From Saccharomycopsis phalli (lineage: Eukaryota > Ascomycota > Saccharomycetes > Ascoideales > Saccharomycopsidaceae): 64,000 nucleotides of DNA. Below the pieces are notes generated by a model. That model ran no database searches. It worked only from the letters and a program-made list of their open reading frames with translations, and was not told where the DNA came from. Position numbers and translations under genes: made by a program. Below, one piece after another: positions 27,549 through 35,878 of this stretch (position 1 is the stretch's first letter; every line of letters starts with the position of its first letter). The DNA lies in NCBI GenBank assembly GCA_020342235.1, contig CP073215.1:1488001-1552000 (forward strand), given 5' to 3'.

Positions 27549-29762
27549 ATGGACCTTCACAATTCCAGTGCTATCAATAAGTATCTTAAAGATACAATAT
27601 CCGCAAAGGGCACACTTGATTTTGACACGTCCCTTCATTTCCTCAATGTTTTGACCAATAATATTAAAACTCTTGGTAGTTCAGAGAAGGAGAAAATCAA
27701 TTCGGTTATTACCCTTAGTAATCTTGTCAATTTTATGCCTAGATCTGATAATTATCAAAAGTATTTTAATGATGAGATGTTTTTAACCTCCTTGCTTGTT
27801 TATGCCGTGAAGCATAAGTTTGAGGACCCAAGTTATATTATTCTTACTACATACTTGAGGGGCGACTTCTTTGAGCACATCACGACCGTTGAAAATAAAA
27901 ATAACGATTGCTACTCCGCTTTTTTTAATATCGTTATTAACTATCCGAAAGTATTAGAGCATTGCAAGGAGAGACTTCTCACACTGAGTGCAAGTACAGT
28001 GAGATCGACTTGTGAATTTGTTATTTCGCTATTGGTTCCTTGTGTCTATCCAGCAAATCTGAATAATGGCTTGCTGATTTATATTTTGTTCAGACAACTT
28101 GAAATTACCTATGTGATTCAGAACCATGTTATCAAAAACAACATTTTACCAAGCAAATTGTCGCAAAAGTTATTCCCTCAGTTGTCGACAATTGTCATGA
28201 CATGTATTCAAGTATTCTCCTTATTGAAATTTGACACTAAGGTCCCAGTTCATCTTAGCGTTATTCGCCAGATTCTTTACTTAATTAAAAGCTTTACTCA
28301 CTTTAACCCAGAAGGCATGACTGAAAAGGAAATTTTTGCGATGTCTGGTTTCACTGAACTGCCAATTACTTACATTATAAAGAACTTTGATATTCCGTCT
28401 TCTGTGGGTGCGCTTGCTTTTGCCAACCATCAGGGTAATAACGAATTTAGAAGAAAGTGCAAGATTCATTATTCTTTAACGGAACTTAGTCGAAGATATC
28501 CTATTCATAAATTCAAGTTTCATTTGAAGAAAGTTATCAATGAGAATTTATTGGATATTTCCAATCCGAACTATGAGGTTTTAAAATCCTCGTTATTGTC
28601 TATCGATGAAATTTTTGTTTTATTGATGGAGAAGACCCTTAGTTACTGGATAAAATCTAATGCCAGCAACATTGGGGAAGAAGATTTCTCTGTGATATTG
28701 AATTTAATTAAATTGGATCTTAAGTACATTAACAGTGCCTTGAAAAACATTAATGACTTTGAAAAGGTTAAATTACACATTAGTGATTTATCATACCAAA
28801 AGGTTAAGTCTATTGAAACCAATTTCTTTAAGAACAATCAGTTTGTTAGTTTCATTGAAGAGTCTGACTTAACTGAGTTTGATAAAGTTATTGTTGATAG
28901 TATCAAGGACTTTATATTCAATGAAAGAATTATGGAACTCAACAAGGGACAGCTTGTATACTCGCATAATCCCCTTTCTAATGGAAATCCAAATACCCAA
29001 AAGATATACATGTCCATTATGCCAAGCAAGAATTTGATTTTATATGAGAAGTTTGCCATTGACGCGAAAATACCGGACAATTTCGATTTCAATACATCGT
29101 CTCACCACTCTATCAATATCAGAGATATTAAGAAGATTGTAATTGTGAGTGATAGTAAGGACTCGCGATTGAAGAATTTGTTTCCGTTGGCCAATGCTCC
29201 TGAAAACTTGTTGACATTAGACAATATTCCAAAGTTGGCTGCGCAAGCCAATGAACATGTTCTGATTTCTTCTAGAAATAAGGTAACTAAGATTTCGTTG
29301 CTTGACTCATTAGGAGCCAGCTTGCTTTCTTTTTATGCTGACAGTGACCGTAATGCAATGCTTTGGATTGATACATTAAACTTGTTGGTAAACAATGGGG
29401 AGTTTGACTCGATCACTCAGGAGACAAAAGGCCACATGGAGCAGTTATTCAACATTAAGAAGACAATGCAGTTTTCTCCATTAAGTCAAGTTTTCAAATC
29501 GGAAGCCATTGGGTTGTATACAGGTGCGTCGAGAAAAGATGGTAACTTTTTGCAAATTGACAACATTCAGTTTGATGATAACAACAATTTGGTTCAAATG
29601 GATTTCCAGCGTATTTTAAATGACAATGGAAAATCCAATTACTACAAAAAGGAGAAGAAGAATATTGCCTCAAAAGGGCGTACCGAAGAAGTTAAAAACT
29701 CTCTGTTTGATTATTCGTACGATGAGTTAGTTTCTGCTACTCACGACTTTTATTATGCTTAA
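27549..29762 (+). CDS. ELMO/CED-12 family protein, paralog C (Lmo1-like)
   Basis: The longest of the three paralogs, with 737 residues. It shares the N-terminal block YFNDEMFLTSLLVYAVK, YIILTTYLRGDF near residue 95 and the ELMO segment SGFTELPITYIIKNFD near 267. FFKNNQFVSFIEESD is near 430, NERIMELNKGQLVYSHNP near 457, the PH helix NAMLWIDTLNLLV near 597, then MEQLFNIKKTMQFSPL. It ends in YDELVSATHDFYYA. The PH domain carries an insertion of about 30 residues (near 535-565) that copies A and B lack. The Leu/Ser position in GFTE-x-P is a CTG codon (28359-28361), where paralog B has Ser and A has Asn, so Ser fits. A TATA box lies about 60 bp upstream. Confidence 0.8.
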   Translation: MDLHNSSAINKYLKDTISAKGTLDFDTSLHFLNVLTNNIKTLGSSEKEKINSVITLSNLVNFMPRSDNYQKYFNDEMFLTSLLVYAVKHKFEDPSYIILTTYLRGDFFEHITTVENKNNDCYSAFFNIVINYPKVLEHCKERLLTLSASTVRSTCEFVISLLVPCVYPANLNNGLLIYILFRQLEITYVIQNHVIKNNILPSKLSQKLFPQLSTIVMTCIQVFSLLKFDTKVPVHLSVIRQILYLIKSFTHFNPEGMTEKEIFAMSGFTELPITYIIKNFDIPSSVGALAFANHQGNNEFRRKCKIHYSLTELSRRYPIHKFKFHLKKVINENLLDISNPNYEVLKSSLLSIDEIFVLLMEKTLSYWIKSNASNIGEEDFSVILNLIKLDLKYINSALKNINDFEKVKLHISDLSYQKVKSIETNFFKNNQFVSFIEESDLTEFDKVIVDSIKDFIFNERIMELNKGQLVYSHNPLSNGNPNTQKIYMSIMPSKNLILYEKFAIDAKIPDNFDFNTSSHHSINIRDIKKIVIVSDSKDSRLKNLFPLANAPENLLTLDNIPKLAAQANEHVLISSRNKVTKISLLDSLGASLLSFYADSDRNAMLWIDTLNLLVNNGEFDSITQETKGHMEQLFNIKKTMQFSPLSQVFKSEAIGLYTGASRKDGNFLQIDNIQFDDNNNLVQMDFQRILNDNGKSNYYKKEKKNIASKGRTEEVKNSLFDYSYDELVSATHDFYYA

Positions 29763-29925
29763 ACAGATATTTATAGTTACCTAATGGGGTCTAAAAATTT
29801 GATAGATGAAATTATTGTAAGCTAAAGAATTGGCTTTGTCTTGCCACTCAACCCCGCAATGCACGTGATAATATTACGATAGCTATTGTTGTTCGTCTAT
29901 TGTTTCACCGAGAAGTGTACCTGAA

Positions 29926-31974
29926 ATGTCAATCTACAACAGCGGAAAGGATACACACTGGAGGCCTAGTACTCATAAAATATCTAGAAATAACAATGGT
30001 GTACTACCTTTGTATTACAAGGACAAGCCACAAACCTCTCCGATAATGAGTTTATGGGGCGATCGACGAAAACGAGGCAAGGCTGTAAAATGGGTGATTA
30101 GTTTTATACTAATATACTTACTATACTCTTACTCGGGCGGAATATCAGGTAAAATATCTGGGAATAGTGTCTCTTCCGTTAAAGCGAAGCAAAATCAGAT
30201 CCGAAAGGCGTTTCAGGAATCTTACAAGGCATATGAACTCCAAGCGTGGGGCAAGGATCAATATTTTCCTATTAGCCAGACAGGGAAAAACCATGGTTTG
30301 AATCCTTTGGGGTCTATTATTGTGGATTCGTTAGATACTTTATATATCATGAAGTTGAATAATGAGATAGAATTGGCGCGTTCATGGATTGAGAGTCATC
30401 TTTCATTTGATATTGATTTTGAAGTGCCTACATTTGACGTAACTACAAAAATTTTGGGTGGGCTATTATCAGCATACTTCTTATCTGACGATGATTTATA
30501 TCTCAACAAGGCAACTGATTTGGGAAATCGAATTTTGAGTGCTTTTGAGACTTCTACTGGAATTCCAGAGCCGTGGGTCAATTTGGCAAAGCCGGGGCTG
30601 GAGAAAAAGTTGAATACGACAGCTGGGTCTGCTGGGCTACAATTAGAGTTTAAGTATTTAGCACAGTTGACAGGCGAGTCCTTGTACTGGGAGAAAGTAG
30701 AGAAGTCAATGCAGGTGCTATTCAACGAAAACGAGGGGCAAGATGGCTTGGTTCCTGTAAATGTCGATACTAGAACGGGTCATTTTTATGGAAACGAAAT
30801 AAAATTGGGGAACAGAGGCGACACTTATTATGAGTTTGCACTTAAGCAGTATTTACAAACCAATGAACCTGTTTATCTTCGAATTTACAATGAGTTTTCC
30901 CGGGGGGTAAAGGCTCACTTAATAGAAAAGTCACGGCCAAGCAAACTCATGTATGTGGGCGAGCGGAATCAAGGTCTAGTTGGGCCTCTAAATAATACCA
31001 TGAGACACTCGTCTTGCTATCTTGGTGGACTACTTGCCTTGGGACTCACAAAGGGAAAAACTTTGACAGAATATCAGGAGCAGGAAAAATGGATTGATGC
31101 GAAAAGATATGAGCTACAGGTAGCGGAGAATTTGACCACTACTTGCTACTACTTGTACAATTCTGGTCTAGCACCAAGAGCGGTGACTTTTGACTCTAGC
31201 AATACTAACAAAGGCGATATACATGTAAGCCACGAGGACAAGAGCAATGACCAGCTGCCTGAAACAGTTGAAAGTTTGTTTGTGCTATACAGAATTACCA
31301 AGGACCCAATATATCGACTACGCGGCTGGAGTATTTTTGAGAACTTTATAAAATATTCAAAGGTGCCTGGCAAGGATGCTTATGCTTCTGTGATTGAGAA
31401 AGATGGCGAGGTCAGTCTAATGGATAAAATGGAGGCCCAGTGGTTATCGGAGACATTAAAGTATTTGTACTTGTTGTTTGAGGATGATGAGGATGTGTTA
31501 CCGTTAGAGAAGGTGGTGTTTAGTACTGCCGGCCATCCTTTCCCAAGATTAAAGCCAAAGTTTCAGACCGGCTGGTCTCCGATAGAGGTGGTTGACGACA
31601 ATGATGACTACGTGACGATATTTAATGCGATGGTCAAGGATGATGCGAAGTTTCAGGAAAGCACCAGGTTTGCAGATCACCAGGCGTTTGATGAGACTAT
31701 GAAAAAATTGGAAAAAGAACTGACAGCACAAGAGGCCAAGAGCAACAGCAAGGCGGATACTGTGGCTGAAAGTGCCGCGGAACAAGTCTTGGAGGAGCAA
31801 GGTGCTGCGTCGAAGAAAGAATACGTGAAAAAACAGATGGAAATACATAGAGACATAAGTGAAGCGCCGGCGGCAGTCCCACCGGCAAAGCCGCTTGACG
31901 AGCAGGTGGAACAGGAGTTGAAACTCAGTCAGGACCATGCCCTTATAAAGGAAGGTGTAGATAAATATGCATAG
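29926..31974 (+). CDS. MNS1: Class I alpha-1,2-mannosidase (GH47), Mns1-like
   Basis: Type II membrane glycosidase that trims alpha-1,2-mannose from N-glycans in the ER or early Golgi and so helps mark glycoproteins. It has 682 residues. A short cytosolic tail is followed by a membrane anchor near residues 54-70 (WVISFILIYLLYSYSG). The GH47 domain spans about 88-540: AFQESYKAYELQAWGKDQ, IIVDSLDTLYIMKL, TAGSAGLQLEFKYLAQLTGE, MRHSSCYLGGLLALG, PETVESLFVLYRITKDPIYR and the terminal TAGHPFPRL. About 140 residues of Ala/Glu/Lys-rich, low-complexity sequence follow; S. cerevisiae Mns1 (549 residues) lacks this. Candida species have several GH47 paralogs, so MNS1 is the family call and a Golgi paralog is possible. 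Confidence 0.82.
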   Translation: MSIYNSGKDTHWRPSTHKISRNNNGVLPLYYKDKPQTSPIMSLWGDRRKRGKAVKWVISFILIYLLYSYSGGISGKISGNSVSSVKAKQNQIRKAFQESYKAYELQAWGKDQYFPISQTGKNHGLNPLGSIIVDSLDTLYIMKLNNEIELARSWIESHLSFDIDFEVPTFDVTTKILGGLLSAYFLSDDDLYLNKATDLGNRILSAFETSTGIPEPWVNLAKPGLEKKLNTTAGSAGLQLEFKYLAQLTGESLYWEKVEKSMQVLFNENEGQDGLVPVNVDTRTGHFYGNEIKLGNRGDTYYEFALKQYLQTNEPVYLRIYNEFSRGVKAHLIEKSRPSKLMYVGERNQGLVGPLNNTMRHSSCYLGGLLALGLTKGKTLTEYQEQEKWIDAKRYELQVAENLTTTCYYLYNSGLAPRAVTFDSSNTNKGDIHVSHEDKSNDQLPETVESLFVLYRITKDPIYRLRGWSIFENFIKYSKVPGKDAYASVIEKDGEVSLMDKMEAQWLSETLKYLYLLFEDDEDVLPLEKVVFSTAGHPFPRLKPKFQTGWSPIEVVDDNDDYVTIFNAMVKDDAKFQESTRFADHQAFDETMKKLEKELTAQEAKSNSKADTVAESAAEQVLEEQGAASKKEYVKKQMEIHRDISEAPAAVPPAKPLDEQVEQELKLSQDHALIKEGVDKYA

Positions 31975-32068
31975 GGTATGAGCCCCCGCAGAGGGAGATT
32001 ATGCACTGTCCGGTGCCCCGATTAAGTACTGGTATATAAGATAGGTGAGTGAAATAGGTAGGTTGATA

Positions 32069-33120
32069 ATGGTTAAATCTTTAATCGAGCAAGAATTTGT
32101 AGCTGAAATAGCGAGCAAGTATACCGGTACGTATTAATTACTGCGACTAGTCTTGTGTTAACAGCAGATGTCATTGGTAAGAAAGTAGGAGGTCGTGTGC
32201 TTAGTTTCTCTGATGAGTGGTTTGCGGACGCTACCAACTTGATCGAACCAACGGCGCCAGTTCGAATTGCAAACAAGTTCACGCCAAAAGGCGCATGGTA
32301 CGACGGATGGGAAACTAGAAGACACAACACTGCCGAAGCTGACTGGGTGATTTTCCGACTTGGAGTAGCCTCGGCCAGGTTGATTGGAGCTGAAGTAGAT
32401 ACCGCGTTCTTTAACGGAAACCATGCCCCACACATTTCAGTAGAGGCCGCATACTTGTCACAGGATAGTGACCCGTCACAGGCCCACTGGGAGGAGGTTT
32501 TACCCAAATTGGAGTGCGGCCCGTCGGCCAAGTTCTTCTTTGCCAGATCAGCACTCACCGAGAAGTCATACACCCATGCCCGCTTGAGAATGTATCCTGA
32601 TGGCGGAATTGCACGGTTCCGGTTGTACGGTGAGGTCATCCCGGTATTCCCAAAGAATCCTGACGAGCAATTGGACTATGCTGCTGTGCAAAATGGAGGC
32701 GTGGTAGTAGCATGGTCCGACCAGCACTTTGGTTCGGCTGACAATTTGCTTTTGCCTGGAAGAGGCCATGACATGAGCGATGGCTGGGAAACCAAACGGT
32801 CTAGAACCGCTGGTCATATTGACTGGGTGATAGTCAAGTTGGGTAAAGCTACCAATGTCAGCGAGGTTATCGTAGATACTGCGGACTTTAAGGGAAACTT
32901 CCCACAAAAGATTGTCGTGAGAGGTATTGGCAGCAAGGAAGTTAAGCCGTCGTACGACGATCCGAACTGGGAAGTCATCGTGCCTGAGACGAAATGTGGT
33001 CCACATCAGGAGCACCCATACAAGGTCCTGTCCAGCTCTCATGCTTATACCCATGTGTGCCTTACGATCATCCCCGATGGAGGAGTCAAGCGGATTAGAG
33101 TGTTTGGTACTAGGGCTTAG
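32069..33120 (+). CDS. DAL2: Allantoicase (DAL2), two exons
   Basis: Hydrolyses allantoate to ureidoglycolate and urea in purine-nitrogen use. Exon 1 (32069-32126) encodes MVKSLIEQEFVAEIASKYT; a 38 nt intron with GTACGT donor joins exon 2 (32165-33120), giving 337 residues (yeast Dal2: 343). The join restores SKYT-ADVIGKKVGGRVLSFS, matching the Dal2 block SKNKAVDVIG. Both allantoicase repeats are present: SFSDEWFADATNLIEPTAP with GAWYDGWETRRH, and SDQHFGSADNLLLPGRGHDM with SDGWETKRSRTAGH. The C-terminal IIPDGGVKRIRVFG is typical. The promoter is short (94 bp after MNS1) with TATATAAGATAG, where GATA-factor control would be expected. No other DAL gene is in the window, so it is not in a DAL cluster here. 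Confidence 0.92.
32127..32164 (+). other. Very short DAL2 intron with a CAGCAG acceptor
   Basis: The donor is GTACGT at 32127. The acceptor reads AACAGCAG, so splicing after 32164 (38 nt intron) or after 32167 (41 nt) both keep the frame and differ by one Ala codon. No good TACTAAC branch site is visible inside. Confidence 0.75.
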
Positions 33121-33233
33121 ATTAGATAGTTTCAATATAGAAAATCGTTATATTAAACAAGCAAAAATAAAAATTTTCAATATCAGGTCTATATATAAGG
33201 CAAAAAGAGAGAATTACAATATTTATGCAGCAG

Positions 33234-35588
33234 CTAGGACTTTCCTCCAAACAATTTCTTCAAGCGTCCCCCAAGCTTCTTCTTCTTTGGCTCTTCCGGA
33301 ACTGGCTCCATGGAAAACTGGCCCATTTCAGAGTGTTTCTTCTTTTTTCGGCTCTCAAATTGTGTAAATAAGAAGTTCTTTTTAGATTCCTTCAAGTGTT
33401 TCTCAAACACCTGGTCTGAAATCACACTTGAGGAAGGAGTCTTTAAGGCCTCATTCTCTTCCAATGGAACACTGAGAGAAGTGATTCCCATCTTCTTGAC
33501 TGGCGGCGTATTATGTGGTTGGTGTCTGGCAAACCCATATCTCGTTCGGTCTTCGCGGATCTCGGTCGGCGAATCATAGCGTTTGTCCAAAATTTTAGAT
33601 TGTCTCATAGAATGACGCCCAAATTTATGACCAGCTCCACCAGATCGCCCATCGTACCCATCTTCATCATCTGAATCGTCGAATCTCGATTTAAAAATCC
33701 CAAATGACCTGCCTCCACTAGACGATGGCGACGAAACAACTTCTGTGTGTGTTTGCGCAGAAGGACCCACAGTATCTCTCATTGAAAGTCGTCTAAAGGC
33801 CGAATTGTTTTCTTTTGGCCTGATCTTCTCGAAACTTGACTTGGTCTCCAACAGATGAACTATTTGCGGGGCAACAGCAAGTGAAGATGCTCCATTGCTT
33901 AAAGTATGGTTCGCTGTTGTGTTTTTAGAGCCGGGACGGCCCATCAGTTGCCGTGACAGTGGGCTTCCTACTTGCTCCTGTCCGGTTCTTAGAGACATAT
34001 TTCTCATCATTGGCGTCTGTTTGTTTGGACCATTTCCTCGTAAACTGCCATTGGTGAATGGTGTAGATCTTTGAGGCTGTTGTGAGTGCCTCTTAGAGTG
34101 TCTCTCAGTCTTGTATGCTAAGAGACTGTCGGACTTCTCTAATGCATGTGCCAGAGGAATCAGACTGGAAACTGAGTGTCTCTTATTCTTGATTCTAGCG
34201 GTGCTTCTAGCTGGCACATGATTAGGTTGCTGGTGTGTGATATTTTTGGTTGGTGTAGTTGAGATATGTTTAGGGATATGCTTCTGTTTAGGAACAGCGT
34301 GTCGCTCGCTGGTCTGAGGCGAAACAGAAGTCTCAGGTGTATTGACGACAGATGACAGTTTACTGTTATCCTCGGTATGAACTCCGTTTCTTACCGCAAC
34401 CTCATCTCCCGGAAGTTCAGGAGTAGGTGATTTTATAACTGTCTCTGGTTCTTCAGGCTTTATCTTAGGATCTGCACTAGAAACAGGTGTCAGCAGTTCA
34501 TGGTTAACATCGGACAGTGCCAATGATAACTCCTCCATCTTAATTTCTGGTAGAGAAACAGGTACTTTCTCGTCCTTTATTTCATGGGGAACAGCGTCTT
34601 TCTTCTCGTCTATAAACTTAAGAGCAGCCAGACCCACGTGGGATTCCTCATCTTGTTCCTCAATATGTTCCTCGATAGGTGGCTCAGTCGCACTGTTATG
34701 CAACGGTGATTTTTCTAATGGAACAGCATTTTGGCTAATACCAGGAGACGAGCCAGCTTTGTTCGACAATGGTGAACTATAGTTTTCTTGGTTTTCCTCT
34801 TCTTGTTCTGGCATTTCTATAATGGAACTTTCCATCACAGAATTATTAGGACTATCCTCGGTAAAACTCACTCTCTTACGGTGTTTACCTTGTGGCGTGT
34901 GAGGAGCTAATAAGTTAGAATGTGAGCTATGTGGGATACTCAAGTCATCAAGTGATCGGTTACCATATTTTTTCTGAAATTTATTCTTCTCATTTATCGA
35001 GCCAACAGTAAACGAGGAGTGTTTTTGCGGATAGCTTCGGTTTCCTAGTAGAGAAGACGTACGCGATGCTGATGGCGTCACAGAGTCAGCAGGCACCTCA
35101 ATTGTCTTCAACCCATGTGCCGTAGGAACTGTCTTCTTTATCATCTTTGGTTTGGTAGCTATTTCATTTAGCTTGGTATTCACTGAAGCTAAGTCGCTGT
35201 TCAGTCTTCTAGGCCCTTGTAAACTGCTGTGTCGGTTTCTTGTGTCCAAAGGCAGCGAGGTCCGAAAACCCAATCCACCTCCCAAGTGACCAGCTGGCCG
35301 GCTTTGAAGCGAATTTCTTCTAATGACACGCTTCTTCTGTTCAGGCAGGGGAGCCTGTATAAATCTCGAATGCGACTGCAAAGAAGAAGATCTGGAAACC
35401 AGCACACGACCAGTAGGAACCTTTTTCACCTCTTTTTGCTCCACATTCTTGTCGGAAAATAACTTCCCAATAGTAGAGGCTGCTGCCAAAGCATTCTCAT
35501 TTGGCATATCATCTACCGTAGGTCTTCTATTAACCCCTGTATATGCCTCAGGAAGCGAGCTCTTTCTTCTGTCGGAAAATAAACCCAT
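33234..35588 (-). CDS. Low-complexity cortical protein, possibly Seg1-like (eisosome)
   Basis: 784 residues, largely disordered and rich in Ser, Pro, Lys and Arg, with no enzyme motif. The N-terminus MGLFSDRRKSSLPEAYTG leads to ENALAAASTIGKLF near residue 30, and a conserved-looking motif KKTVPTAHGLKTIEVP lies near 150. Many RRxS/RSSS sites suggest heavy phosphorylation. The C-terminus ends in a basic amphipathic stretch (KKKKLGGRLKKLFGGKS) that could bind acidic membrane. This layout recalls the Seg1/Seg2 eisosome proteins, which organise plasma-membrane furrows, but it rests on composition and two short motifs. It is convergent with DAL2 across 113 bp. Confidence 0.4.
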   Translation of the reverse strand: MGLFSDRRKSSLPEAYTGVNRRPTVDDMPNENALAAASTIGKLFSDKNVEQKEVKKVPTGRVLVSRSSSLQSHSRFIQAPLPEQKKRVIRRNSLQSRPAGHLGGGLGFRTSLPLDTRNRHSSLQGPRRLNSDLASVNTKLNEIATKPKMIKKTVPTAHGLKTIEVPADSVTPSASRTSSLLGNRSYPQKHSSFTVGSINEKNKFQKKYGNRSLDDLSIPHSSHSNLLAPHTPQGKHRKRVSFTEDSPNNSVMESSIIEMPEQEEENQENYSSPLSNKAGSSPGISQNAVPLEKSPLHNSATEPPIEEHIEEQDEESHVGLAALKFIDEKKDAVPHEIKDEKVPVSLPEIKMEELSLALSDVNHELLTPVSSADPKIKPEEPETVIKSPTPELPGDEVAVRNGVHTEDNSKLSSVVNTPETSVSPQTSERHAVPKQKHIPKHISTTPTKNITHQQPNHVPARSTARIKNKRHSVSSLIPLAHALEKSDSLLAYKTERHSKRHSQQPQRSTPFTNGSLRGNGPNKQTPMMRNMSLRTGQEQVGSPLSRQLMGRPGSKNTTANHTLSNGASSLAVAPQIVHLLETKSSFEKIRPKENNSAFRRLSMRDTVGPSAQTHTEVVSSPSSSGGRSFGIFKSRFDDSDDEDGYDGRSGGAGHKFGRHSMRQSKILDKRYDSPTEIREDRTRYGFARHQPHNTPPVKKMGITSLSVPLEENEALKTPSSSVISDQVFEKHLKESKKNFLFTQFESRKKKKHSEMGQFSMEPVPEEPKKKKLGGRLKKLFGGKS

Positions 35589-35878
35589 ATTTCGTGATTC
35601 GCCTGGGTTGTCTTAGCTTAATTCATCAATTGGCTGATGAATAAACAAAATAGCAATGATGTATTAACACCACTGGCCTGTTTTTCCTAAAACTGCAGGA
35701 ACCAGCAACAACCATGTAACAAACCGGGTAACTCTCAATCGCTAGACAGGCTTGGGTTACAATTCAATTTACCCGCATAATACCATTTAAGCAATTTCAT
35801 CTCCCTTTTTGGCAAGTTACGTGCAAACAAAACAACTTAATATACATTTACTGTACAACTAGATATTAATATGTAAAC

